Assembly (NCBI RefSeq): GCF_017254835.1
Contig: NZ_JAFKCW010000001.1
Coordinates: forward strand, 248,001 to 312,000
DNA from: Algoriphagus aestuariicola
Lineage (GTDB): Bacteria > Bacteroidota > Bacteroidia > Cytophagales > Cyclobacteriaceae
Direction: 5' to 3'
DNA length: 64,000 nucleotides
Shown here: positions 54,385 through 62,717 of the stretch, piece after piece
Layout: every line of letters begins with the position of its first letter
Numbering within the stretch: position 1 is the first letter of the stretch
The notes under the pieces: model-generated
What the model saw: the letters and a program-made list of their open reading frames with translations, nothing else
Databases searched by the model: none
What the model was told of the DNA's origin: nothing
Made by a program: the position numbers and the translations under genes

Positions 54385-55296
54385 TCACCTAGCCCCTAGA
54401 AACCTACTTAGGTTTTCATTTAACTCGGACAGCTGGTAGATCTCGGCGTAGCAAGTAAGCAGGCGTGGAAGCTGTGCAGGCCCGGTAAAGTATGCACATT
54501 CTCCAAAGCTTTCTTTCGCCTGCGCAAAGTCTTCGATGCGCAGACTGTACAAAAACAGACGGAATTGGTAGTCGGGGAAGTTTTTGAAGTAAATCGCTTG
54601 CTCAAAAAGGCTCCTAGCTTCCTCCCAGCGCCTTTGTGCGAGAAGCACGTCGAAGCTATCCAATACATCAGTTAATATGGCCCTGTGCTCCGTGCTCAAA
54701 TTGAATCGAACCGGATAGAATACATCTTCAAGCTTCTTGAAATCATATCGGTTCTCAATTAGACTGATGGTATTCTCTTTTTTGAAAAAATCCGTTACCC
54801 CTCCTTCTTCCACCAATACCGGCACCAGACACATTCTTCCCTTATTCACCAGTGAAATGGCCTGTTGGTATTCGTCAAAAATCCAACTTGTTTTGCCGGT
54901 TCGCGCTGTGATGTAGTCGGCAGTCTTTTCGGTGAGAACCAGAAGGTAGTACTGACAGTTGGCAACATTGGAAATGAACTCTGGCACCTCAGTACAGGTG
55001 TCCGCATCCTCTGGAAGCTCATTTCTGTCAAAGAAAACAAAGTACCCCAGAGCGCTCAGGTAATCGTGTATCTCCTGAACATAATCCCTCGAGTCGGGGC
55101 CGTTCCATTTATAGGAAAGGAACACACCGGGCGGACAGCCTACCCAATAGGGGTTGAATAGCTTTTTGAGACTTGCGTTGGCCAGCAAGGCAATCTTTAC
55201 CGAAAGACTGCCGTAGAGCTTGATCATCTCCGTAATATAGGATCGATCAGACTCTCTGCCTTCAAGTTTCTTTCTGATTTCCTCATAGCTGAACAT
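54385..55296 (-). CDS. TIR-domain protein with helical C-terminus
   Basis: 303 residues from ATG 55296; the frame extends upstream to a TTG but the extra 59 residues are not supported. The TIR domain at about 57-165 has GVFLSYKWNG, VFFDRNELPED, ISNVANCQYYLLVLTEKTADY and TSWIFDEYQQAI. The S-W-x-x-x-E array places the predicted NADase catalytic Glu at about residue 142. The N-terminal 50 residues are helical and the last 100 residues read like TPR-type helices (RRWEEARSLFEQAI; EDFAQAKESFGECAYF). The gene is divergent from an SH3/amidase gene 170 nt away. Possibly an intracellular immune effector or a regulator; inferred only. Confidence 0.85.
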   Translation of the reverse strand: MFSYEEIRKKLEGRESDRSYITEMIKLYGSLSVKIALLANASLKKLFNPYWVGCPPGVFLSYKWNGPDSRDYVQEIHDYLSALGYFVFFDRNELPEDADTCTEVPEFISNVANCQYYLLVLTEKTADYITARTGKTSWIFDEYQQAISLVNKGRMCLVPVLVEEGGVTDFFKKENTISLIENRYDFKKLEDVFYPVRFNLSTEHRAILTDVLDSFDVLLAQRRWEEARSLFEQAIYFKNFPDYQFRLFLYSLRIEDFAQAKESFGECAYFTGPAQLPRLLTCYAEIYQLSELNENLSRFLGAR

Positions 55297-55466
55297 ATAA
55301 AAGGGGAATATCTCAAAAAAGATAGTCAACTTTTTTGGAGCGAAGCCAATGGCTTGTTCGCAAAATGTTGAAATATAGTCTGTTAGTTGAAGTAAAAAGT
55401 AAAGTTTGCCATCAGAATAGCGGATAAAAATGGTATTTTCATTTGAATTTTTTAACAACACAAGCA

Positions 55467-56402
55467 ATGTCAAAACACAAGGTTACCGCCGATGCGCTTC
55501 GAATGAGGAGCAGTCCAAATTCCGATACCAACCGCAATGTTATTGCGGTACTTTCCAATGGTCAACTAGTCGAAAAAATTGCCGATTCGGAACCGGGTTG
55601 GTGGGTAGTGAGGCTTTTGTCGGGAGGGGACTCATCTACAACGGGATTCGTCGCAAGTCGCTTTTTGCAGGCAGTTCAGCCTGATGCGGCTCCAAATGCT
55701 CCATCCATTGCGGCTTCAGTCCTAGCCAGTCTGGTGACGGCCGTACATCTCCAGGAAAATCGGACGAGCGTCACTCGGAAAGTGGAAACCGGCAGGGCTT
55801 ATCCACTCGGGGAGCCCAGTCGTCCTACGCGTGACCGCAGTTCCGAGGCGGCCGCAGCCGCTTCGATCCATCAGATTGTAGATTGGCTCAATGTGGAGCA
55901 AAGCGCCCGATATGCCCCCAACTCCACCAGCACCTATTGCAATATCTACGCACACGACTACTGCTACCTTAACGGCGTTTATTTGCCCCGTATTTGGTGG
56001 TCGGGCAGAGCACTGATCGAATTGAGCAATAGAGTTTCGGTGCCGGTACAGTACGGTCAAACCGTCAATGAATTGAATGCGAACAACCTGCTTCGCTGGT
56101 TTTTTGAATGGGGGGATGATTTTGGCTGGAGGAGGGTTTTCGATCTCAATGAACTTCAGGCAGAAGCGAATCGCGGAAAGGTGTGCATTATATGCGCCCG
56201 CAATGTGAACGAAAACAGGTCAGGCCATATCTGTGCGGTGGTGCCTGAGAGCAATTCACAAAAAGCCACCCGCAATCCCGACGGAAGCGTCAAGATTCCA
56301 CTCCAGTCCCAAGCGGGACGAGTAAACAAGAAATACTCCAGCAACAGCCTTTGGTGGCTGGGCGCTACCTTCGTTGACTTCGGGTATTTTGTACATGAAT
56401 GA
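55467..56402 (+). CDS. SH3 plus papain-like cysteine amidase
   Basis: 311 residues from ATG 55467. SH3b segment at 5-70 (VTADALRMRSSPNSDTNRNV, GQLVEKIADSEPGWWVVRLL). After a Pro/Arg/Ala-rich linker, the C-terminal domain has the papain-like/NlpC-CHAP pattern STYCNIYAHDYCYLNGVYLP with predicted nucleophile Cys158, and SGHICAVVPE with His254 and acidic residue 261. No signal peptide. Could hydrolyse peptidoglycan stem peptides or another amide in the cell. Divergent from the TIR gene. The last 15 residues (WLGATFVDFGYFVHE) recur as a relic at 59.7 kb. Confidence 0.8.
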   Translation: MSKHKVTADALRMRSSPNSDTNRNVIAVLSNGQLVEKIADSEPGWWVVRLLSGGDSSTTGFVASRFLQAVQPDAAPNAPSIAASVLASLVTAVHLQENRTSVTRKVETGRAYPLGEPSRPTRDRSSEAAAAASIHQIVDWLNVEQSARYAPNSTSTYCNIYAHDYCYLNGVYLPRIWWSGRALIELSNRVSVPVQYGQTVNELNANNLLRWFFEWGDDFGWRRVFDLNELQAEANRGKVCIICARNVNENRSGHICAVVPESNSQKATRNPDGSVKIPLQSQAGRVNKKYSSNSLWWLGATFVDFGYFVHE

Positions 56403-56541
56403 GTATTGATGTCCAGCGGGTTGTAAGTTGGTTCATTTAAAGGGTTTTCAAACGCTGTACTTAAAAAGATTACTATGATAGATTTTTTGGGTATTTGCAA
56501 CATTGCATAGCACTTTCCTAGCAAGTTGAAATAGTTGAGGT

Positions 56542-57675
56542 CTAAGGATTTGGATAGACTGAATAGCGGTTTTCTTTGTTGATCAGATCGTTTTCGAGTC
56601 GCTGTAAATTTGTATAGTTCTTAAGTTTAGAATCTTTTTTGATCATATGCATCAACATTTTAACGTGTGAGACTTCGCTTCCATGGAAGCCATCTAGAGT
56701 TTCATCGTCATTAGAGTTGTATTTGGTCAAATCTGACATATCCCACAATTCAAAATCATAAAACGAAATTACTTCGTTGGCTTTGTGGTAGACGCTGTCC
56801 ATATAGGTGTATTTTTCTGATTGTCGTAGTCTTGAATTTACACTATTAGCAAAAGGTGGTAAGATTGCAACTACATAAATGTCATTTTCTTTGCAGAATA
56901 GGAGCAAGTCATTTAGGGCCTTCAAAGACTTTTCATTTACTTTTTTGCCATATTCAAAAAATCTATCCCCATCTTCTATTCTTGAGTAAGTTCCTCGATA
57001 ACCGAAGTCGTCAGCTAAGCTGTCCTTTTCAATCAATTTGGTTATTTGATCACCGTAAAACATACTCCCGTCTTTTCTAAATCCCCTATTCTTGACTATA
57101 GCATTCAGTCCAAATTTGGATTTGTTGGATTTATAATTTGAAAGAATGGTTTCAATCCCGTATTTCCTTTTGAGTAAGTCAGTCCAAACGTTGGATAATG
57201 TTTGCATTGACGCGTTTTTAGTGTATTCGGCGCGCCATTGCCTTTCTGTTTTATCATAATTTTCTAGATTGTCCCAATTTTCATTAAACATCCATTGATC
57301 CAAGCCGATAAGTAGTACATCCGGTTTTTTGCTTTTAAAGTTTGTTTCAATAAAAGGAATGAAATCGGAAATGCTTGAAATGGTGAATCCGGCGTTGTAA
57401 AAGGAGCTTGTGAACATTTTATCTCTAAACTGCAATACCCTGGAAGATCCCAAGGCTATCACAGTAGGGGTGTTTCGACTAGAAAGTTCTTTCTGTTTTA
57501 GGTATCGATAATTTTCTTCGCTGTAGGCGTAGCCGATCAAATAGTTCTGCCTGTTGATGATGTCATCTAAGTTTCTGAAACTTTCTCCGGAAATATACAA
57601 GAATAGCCAAGGAATTAAAAAGACGGGCAATAGTGATGCGCAAAATGCAGTTGTCTTTGTTATAAATCTCTTCAT
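56542..57675 (-). CDS. SGNH/AlgJ-like membrane-anchored acyltransferase partner
   Basis: 377 residues from ATG 57675. An N-terminal membrane anchor (FCASLLPVFLIPWLFLYIS) precedes an SGNH-like domain with IALGSSRVLQF (catalytic Ser region), GLDQWMFN, VAILPPFANSV and DGFHGSEVSHVKML (Asp-x-x-His). This is the DltD/AlgJ type companion of MBOAT enzymes. It follows the MBOAT gene by 3 nt. A/T-rich base use matches that gene and differs from the flanks. Acceptor (polysaccharide) unknown. Confidence 0.85.
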   Translation of the reverse strand: MKRFITKTTAFCASLLPVFLIPWLFLYISGESFRNLDDIINRQNYLIGYAYSEENYRYLKQKELSSRNTPTVIALGSSRVLQFRDKMFTSSFYNAGFTISSISDFIPFIETNFKSKKPDVLLIGLDQWMFNENWDNLENYDKTERQWRAEYTKNASMQTLSNVWTDLLKRKYGIETILSNYKSNKSKFGLNAIVKNRGFRKDGSMFYGDQITKLIEKDSLADDFGYRGTYSRIEDGDRFFEYGKKVNEKSLKALNDLLLFCKENDIYVVAILPPFANSVNSRLRQSEKYTYMDSVYHKANEVISFYDFELWDMSDLTKYNSNDDETLDGFHGSEVSHVKMLMHMIKKDSKLKNYTNLQRLENDLINKENRYSVYPNP

Positions 57676-57678
57676 GGC

Positions 57679-59127
57679 TTAAAACTGAAAATAGATAAAT
57701 TCTTGTTTGTTGCCGCCAAACCAAAATATGGCAATAGCTATTGCATAGTACGCTGCGTATCTCAGAGGCCTCTTCCATCTCAAGACTATATCAGCAATTG
57801 CATATTGACTTTCTCTTCCCTTCCACTCAATCAGTATAAACAATACAATAAGGAATATCTTTGCTAAGTTCTTGGTTGTTGTCGGGAAGATTGGTGTTTC
57901 AAAAATAGATGTTGAAAAAATTTCTGATATATAGCTGAATGCGTGTTGCATGTTTTCCGCTCTAAAGAAGATCCAAGCAAAAACAGTTAATGCAAATGTA
58001 AAGAGTATTTGGAAAAATTCTTTAAGAGACGGCAGTAAACGTCCCTGTGCTACAATATCCAAATTATTTCTGTTGTTGTTGGTTAGTAAAAGGGGTAAGA
58101 AATAAATAGCGTTTAATGCTCCCCAAACGATAAATGTCCAGTTTGCCCCGTGCCAGAATCCACTAACAATAAAAATTATAAAAATGTTTCTTATTTTCAT
58201 TAGAGTTCCGCCGTGACTTCCTCCCAAAGGAACATAAAGATAGTCCCTAAACCAAGTTGAAAGGGAAATATGCCATCGCCTCCAGAATTCTGCAATGTCT
58301 CGGGAAAAATATGGAAAAGCAAAGTTTCTCATTAAACTAAAACCAAATAATCTCGCCGTTCCTATTGCAATGTCGGAATAGCCGGAAAAATCACCATAAA
58401 TCTGGAATGCAAAAAATAATGCGCCCAAGAGTAAAGTGCTTCCATTCATGTCAGCTGAATTATTGAATATTTGGTTGGCAAATTCAGCGCAATTATCTGC
58501 AATGACTATCTTCTTAAATAGTCCCCACAGTATTTGACGCATTCCATCTACCGCTTTTGAATAATCAAAAACTCGCTTGTTATAAAATTGCGGGAGAAAA
58601 TTTGTTGCCCTTTCGATCGGCCCAGCGACTAATTGTGGAAAGAAACTTACAAATGCCGAAAATGCAATAAAGTCATTTGCTGGTTCAAGTTTTCTTCTAT
58701 AGACATCAATCGAATAGCTCAATGTTTGAAAAGTATAGAAACTAATTCCAACTGGCAGAATGATGTTCAATGTATTTGCTTTGATAGGCAATCCAAAAAA
58801 GGAAAATGCGGTAATAAAGTTGTCAATAAAAAAATTATAGTATTTGAAGAAGCCTAAAAACCCAATATTAATTAAAATGCTAGTCCATAAAAGCGCCTTT
58901 CTTTTGATTTTGTTTTCCTCGCTTTTTAGTGCCAAGCCAATAGAATAGTCAACTACTGTGCTGAAAATAATAAGGGAAAGAAATCTCCAGTCCCACCAGC
59001 CATAAAAGAAATAGCTCGCGGCTACAACTAGTAGATTTTGAAGTTTTAAATTGTTATTTGTGACGAACCAATATAGTATAAAAACTATTGGTAGGAAAAT
59101 TGCAAAATCAAGTGAGTTAAAAAGCAT
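57679..59127 (-). CDS. MBOAT O-acyltransferase, AlgI/DltB-like
   Basis: 482 residues from ATG 59127. MBOAT features: QNLLVVAASYFFYGWWDWRF, KALLWTSILINIGFLGFFKYYNFF, GISFYTFQTLSYSIDVYRRKLEP, IYGDFSGYSDIAIGTARLFGFSL, DIAEFWRRWHISLSTWFRDYLYVPLGGS and FWHGANWTFIVWGALN with the invariant His. About ten membrane helices. Transfers acyl groups, commonly acetyl, to exopolysaccharide with the SGNH partner downstream. No alginate-like gene set is present here. Confidence 0.95.
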   Translation of the reverse strand: MLFNSLDFAIFLPIVFILYWFVTNNNLKLQNLLVVAASYFFYGWWDWRFLSLIIFSTVVDYSIGLALKSEENKIKRKALLWTSILINIGFLGFFKYYNFFIDNFITAFSFFGLPIKANTLNIILPVGISFYTFQTLSYSIDVYRRKLEPANDFIAFSAFVSFFPQLVAGPIERATNFLPQFYNKRVFDYSKAVDGMRQILWGLFKKIVIADNCAEFANQIFNNSADMNGSTLLLGALFFAFQIYGDFSGYSDIAIGTARLFGFSLMRNFAFPYFSRDIAEFWRRWHISLSTWFRDYLYVPLGGSHGGTLMKIRNIFIIFIVSGFWHGANWTFIVWGALNAIYFLPLLLTNNNRNNLDIVAQGRLLPSLKEFFQILFTFALTVFAWIFFRAENMQHAFSYISEIFSTSIFETPIFPTTTKNLAKIFLIVLFILIEWKGRESQYAIADIVLRWKRPLRYAAYYAIAIAIFWFGGNKQEFIYFQF

Positions 59128-59902
59128 TAAGTCAATCTGTTACTTTAAGTTTTTTTTACGAACGGTTCTAGTGTGAGGCATAACTGAGGTGTTTTTCAAA
59201 ATACCCGTGTATTTGGATGCTCTTAGGTAGCTTCAGGTGTTTTTGGAAAGGTTTTCATCTTGATCCTCCTAAGTGTTTCCTTAGATTCGTCAATTTGGGT
59301 CTTGTCTTTGACATGTTTCTGGTGCGAGCTTAAAAAAGCGGCTGCTTAATTCTTGATTAAAAAACCTATAGTTGAAATCATTTTATAAGGGAGTCAGGTG
59401 TGGATTCGGAAGCGTGAAATTGTTGGCTAGGGACTTAACTTTCTCTTTCATAGTTTGGAGTTACTATTGTTTATTGGGAATACCTAAATAATGTTTCTTT
59501 TACGTAGTCAGTTAATTGCCGTTTGCCCCATTAAAATAAGTCTTTATCACGTAATTGTTTTCTTGTATGGCCATAATAATTAAAAATGATAGAAAGAGCT
59601 GTGAAATCAACACTTTTAAATCTGGTATTTTTCTATCAGGAGTGCCGTTCCGAGATTGCTTGGGGGATAATAGGTCGCTGGGCGCTACTTTCGCTGACTT
59701 TGGCTGTTTTGTGCATGAATGAGGGGGAAAAAGGAGATGCCATGGATTTGCAAGTTTCTCTTCGAACCGAGATAGAGAGCTATTCGACTTTCGCACAGGG
59801 CACTGGATGAAAAAAAAGTGGCTTTTCTAAAAAAGCACAATGTCTGGATCTCGCTGGAAATCAGAGAATGTGGTAAATTGATAGCACCCATCTTTTTCTA
59901 CC
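59128..59902. other. 775-nt region with one relic, otherwise no gene
   Basis: A/T-rich sequence between the divergent MBOAT gene and the membrane protein at 59903. It contains the 48-nt amidase relic (59675-59722). Its short overlapping ORFs on both strands follow no known protein. It must hold the MBOAT promoter. Confidence 0.4.
59675..59722 (+). pseudogene. relic of a second SH3/amidase gene (3' end only)
   Basis: The 48 bases encode SLGATFADFGCFVHE followed by TGA and match the last 16 codons (including stop) of the amidase at 56355-56402 (WLGATFVDFGYFVHE) at 41 of 48 positions, with four of seven differences synonymous. Upstream sequence shows no further likeness. So a paralogue once existed here and only its extreme 3' end remains. 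Confidence 0.7.
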
Positions 59903-60550
59903 ATGGCAGATCTCGAAACAGGAAATGGAGCGACCGCTCAGGGAAGTCCGGAGGGCTTTCGCCTAACTGAGGCCGAGAAGGAACAGTTGCGTCAGTCCAT
60001 TTCCGATCTGCTCCACAGCTTCCAGTCTGATAGTAATTTGATCTATCGATTTCTTGACTCTCCGTATCGCTATTTGCAGGAGTACCACTCGGTCAGCATT
60101 CTGACTGATATGGACATGAAAATGCCAGCTTTGGTCATCTCCTTCGATCGCGCGGTCAGACGACTAAAGCTGGAGTTGTTGAGTTTGGGTGGAAACTGCC
60201 TGGCTTGTATTCTGAGCGCTCTAGCCTTGATCTATGCGTTTCTGCTGCATGTGGGGCTAGGAGCCGAGCTTCTGAAATCCGTCATCGCGGACGTAGTGGT
60301 GGTTTTAGCCGATTTTTTTAAGGTAAATGAGAGGATTGCAGGAATTCTCGAAGTGATTGGTGGCCTTGCTACCACAATTACGCCGCTTGGCTTGGCAAGG
60401 AATTTTTGCAGGAGAATGGGCCTTTGCAAAAAGGTGCTCACCAAAATCGATGTCGATACTTTGCAGTCCCTTATTCGCGAGAAAAGCGGTTCAGAAGGCA
60501 GCCCTGACTGGATCGAAATCAATAGGAAAGGGCGTTCTTTTGATCTGTAA
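59903..60550 (+). CDS. hypothetical membrane protein with soluble N-terminal half
   Basis: 215 residues from ATG 59903. The N-terminal 90 residues are soluble and helical (LTEAEKEQLRQSISDLLHSF, then RFLDSPYRYLQEYHSV), a FL-x-P-x-x-x-L-x-EY layout that loosely recalls nitrile hydratase-like RiPP leader regions. Then two hydrophobic stretches, about 95-138 and 145-165 (CLACILSALALIYAFLLHV; IAGILEVIGGLATTITPLG), and a basic C-terminus. No recognised family. It lies right after the amidase relic, on the same strand. It could be an immunity-like membrane protein, but no evidence proves this. Confidence 0.6.
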   Translation: MADLETGNGATAQGSPEGFRLTEAEKEQLRQSISDLLHSFQSDSNLIYRFLDSPYRYLQEYHSVSILTDMDMKMPALVISFDRAVRRLKLELLSLGGNCLACILSALALIYAFLLHVGLGAELLKSVIADVVVVLADFFKVNERIAGILEVIGGLATTITPLGLARNFCRRMGLCKKVLTKIDVDTLQSLIREKSGSEGSPDWIEINRKGRSFDL

Positions 60551-60644
60551 AGAAGAAAAGACTGACTTTTCGGGGAGACTTTTGCTAATAATCCAGTACT
60601 TTAAGAAAGGCCTTTTCATACCCCGGCGCAAAGCCCTGTCCACG

Positions 60645-61841
60645 ATGAATTCATTCAGATACCTAATTGCCATCCTTTTTTTGTCAATTCCGCTGCTCTC
60701 GATGGCGCAGCAAGCCATTCATTATGACGAGAGCAAAGTGCCGGATTTGGTCTTGCCGGATGTCCTGGCGGGATATGCCGGAGAGCTGGTCAAAAGTACC
60801 AATCGCTGGGAGGGTAAGAGAAGGCCCGAACTGGTTGCGAAGTTTGCCGATCAGGTTTATGGGCAGCTTCCCGGTGACTTTGACGCGATTTCTTTTCGGA
60901 GCGAATTGCGGTCCGATCATCCCCACTTGGCCTATTCTAGACTGAAGGAGGTAACCATTGACATCTTAAGAAATGGCAACAAACAGACCATGCACCTAAA
61001 GCTCTATCTGCCGAAAGGTGCATCCAAGCCCATGCCGGTGTTTGTGTTGATTAGCCATAGGAATGTCGAGGAGGTGACGGCTGATATTGAAAACCGGTTT
61101 TTTCCGGTGAAGCAAATCGTGGAACGTGGCTACGCTGCGGCGATTTTTGACGTGGAATATGTCGCTCCCGATGACGCACACCGCTATACCGATGGCATCC
61201 TCGACCAGCTTTATCCAGAACAAAAATCATTTCCGAACGGCATGAAGGCTCTTTCGGCCTGGGCTTGGGGAGCGATGCGGGTGATGGATTATCTGGAAAA
61301 GGAGTCCGAAGTAGATGCCTCCCGAGCGGCGGTAGTTGGGCATAGTCGTGGAGGAAAGGCGGCTCTTTGGACCGGTGCCAATGACACTCGCTGGGCCATT
61401 ACCATTTCCAATGAATCGGGCTGTGGAGGGGCGGCCTTGTCCAAGCGTATGTTTGGCGAGACGGTTAACAGAATCAATACGGGATTTCCTTACTGGTTTT
61501 GCGACAATTTTAAAAAGTACAACGATCAAGAAGACCAGCTTCCCTTGGATCAGCATCAGCTTTTGGCGAGCATAGCTCCCCGGGCGTTGTATGTGGCGAG
61601 TTCCAGAGATGACCTCTGGGCCGATCCGAAGGGAGAGTTTTTATCGCTCAGGATAGGGAGCAGGGTATATTCAGAGATCTATGGAGTCAAACTGGAGTTT
61701 CCGGAGCATTTTACACTTGAAGTGAAGACCATCCATCAAGACTATGTGGGCTATCACCTGCGGGAAGGCAAGCATGATCTGACCGCCTATGACTGGGGCA
61801 AGTTTCTGGATTTTGCGGATGGGCAATATGGGTTAAAATAA
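60645..61841 (+). CDS. glucuronoyl esterase-like (CE15) alpha/beta hydrolase
   Basis: 398 residues from ATG 60645 (MNSFRYLIAILFLSIPLLSM, Sec signal). Carbohydrate esterase family 15 features: VVGHSRGGKAALWTGANDTR with nucleophile Ser234, SNESGCGGAALSKR, DQHQLLASIAPRALYVASS and the His in KHDLTAYDW (about 377). CE15 enzymes cleave ester links between glucuronoxylan and lignin. In marine Bacteroidota the natural substrate may differ. No polysaccharide utilisation locus surrounds it. Confidence 0.92.
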   Translation: MNSFRYLIAILFLSIPLLSMAQQAIHYDESKVPDLVLPDVLAGYAGELVKSTNRWEGKRRPELVAKFADQVYGQLPGDFDAISFRSELRSDHPHLAYSRLKEVTIDILRNGNKQTMHLKLYLPKGASKPMPVFVLISHRNVEEVTADIENRFFPVKQIVERGYAAAIFDVEYVAPDDAHRYTDGILDQLYPEQKSFPNGMKALSAWAWGAMRVMDYLEKESEVDASRAAVVGHSRGGKAALWTGANDTRWAITISNESGCGGAALSKRMFGETVNRINTGFPYWFCDNFKKYNDQEDQLPLDQHQLLASIAPRALYVASSRDDLWADPKGEFLSLRIGSRVYSEIYGVKLEFPEHFTLEVKTIHQDYVGYHLREGKHDLTAYDWGKFLDFADGQYGLK

Positions 61842-61921
61842 AGACGGTATAGGAGCAAAATCCCTCACTAGTTGCCTAGGATTTCTAAAGGTATGGATCT
61901 CTGTTTCAGCCTTTGAAAATT

Positions 61922-61991
61922 ACCTGTTTGCTGTTTTTGCGAAAGTCAAACCCAACACGATGGGATTGATTTCGCAAAAACAGATGCAGGT
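61922..61991. repeat. long imperfect stem-loop between convergent genes
   Basis: CTGTTTTTGCGAAA (61931-61944) is fully complementary to TTTCGCAAAAACAG (61970-61983). Inside, TCAAACCC/GGGATTGA add seven pairs with one mismatch. Outside, ACCTG (61922-61926) pairs with CAGGT (61987-61991). In total about 26 pairs with an 8-nt loop over 70 nt. It sits between the CE15 gene and the DUF4142 gene. It may be a bidirectional terminator, a relic of a miniature inverted-repeat element or a structured RNA. Confidence 0.6.
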
Positions 61992-62032
61992 TCCTCTCCG
62001 GAACTTCAGCTACTCAGAAGTCTGATGCGCAT

Positions 62033-62644
62033 TTACAAGGCGTCTTTCCTCTTTTCTTTGCATGCTTTTGCATGGTCAAGATGGGTTTTTAAACCCGGAA
62101 GCTTAGAATTTGCCCAAGTTTTGATCGCTGGATCCTCTGAATCGGTCGATGCTTTCTCAAACAGGTCTATCGCATCCTCATGATGTTCGACCATCATTTC
62201 ACTGTAGGTTTTGTCAAAATCATTTCCCGTCTTCTCCTCCAATTTGGTGTAGACATCTTTAGAATCTTCCGTCACCGAGGTGGGAATCGAGACCGCCTTA
62301 GATTGTGCCAAAGCCGATATTTCAGTGAAGGATTGGGTATGGTCAGCTTCCATCATTTTGCCCAGTTCTTTCACATCGGAGGCTGTACCTTTTTTTTGAG
62401 CCAATTTTCCCAGGCTAATCTCTTCCAGTTGCATTTCGGCCGCGTCCATCAGGAACTTCACGCCGCTGTCGTTATCGATCACAACGATCGTTTGATCATC
62501 CGCTGTGAGTTTGTCGACATTCTCATTCTCGGCGACTTCTTTAGAATCCACGGTCTTTTCGGAACAAGAAGAAGCTAGAATTAGGGTCCCAGTCAAACCA
62601 ATGGAGAAAGCCAGGATTGATTGAATATTGATAAGATTTTTCAT
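62033..62644 (-). CDS. DUF4142 domain lipoprotein
   Basis: 203 residues from ATG 62644. Lipoprotein signal ending ILASSC (Cys27). The mature part is the ferritin-like DUF4142 helical bundle: GVKFLMDAAEMQLEEISLGKLAQKKG, LGKMMEADHTQSFTEISALAQSK, YSEMMVEHHEDAIDLFEKAS, SKLPGLKTHLDHAKAC. The His-rich HHEDAI and LDHAK motifs resemble a metal or membrane-interacting four-helix domain. Found in stress-related loci of Bacteroidota and Proteobacteria. First gene of the leftward stress group, separated from the glycine-zipper gene by a hairpin. Confidence 0.9.
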   Translation of the reverse strand: MKNLINIQSILAFSIGLTGTLILASSCSEKTVDSKEVAENENVDKLTADDQTIVVIDNDSGVKFLMDAAEMQLEEISLGKLAQKKGTASDVKELGKMMEADHTQSFTEISALAQSKAVSIPTSVTEDSKDVYTKLEEKTGNDFDKTYSEMMVEHHEDAIDLFEKASTDSEDPAIKTWANSKLPGLKTHLDHAKACKEKRKDAL

Positions 62645-62670
62645 AGTTGTGTTGGTTTTCCTTAAATGAT

Positions 62671-62698
62671 TGCAAGGAACCCGTTAGAGTTCCTTGCA
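62671..62698 (-). terminator. hairpin between stress genes
   Basis: TGCAAGGAAC (62671-62680) pairs with GTTCCTTGCA (62689-62698), perfect 10 bp with an 8-nt loop. On the minus strand it lies 20 nt after the stop of the gene at 62718; the following T tract is short (ATCATTT), so it is a terminator-like or attenuator hairpin. Confidence 0.6.
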
Positions 62699-62717
62699 TT
62701 TGTTGAGTTTGGGGATT

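Noticed and set aside
55297-55473. N-terminal extension of the TIR gene to a TTG
   Set aside because: The added 59 residues lack family likeness, and the ATG at 55296 gives a good helical start; the extension would also overlap the divergent amidase start.
59512-59796. 94-codon minus-strand ORF across the amidase relic
   Set aside because: It is the antisense shadow of the relic and of A/T-rich sequence, with the same antisense residues seen opposite the intact amidase gene end.
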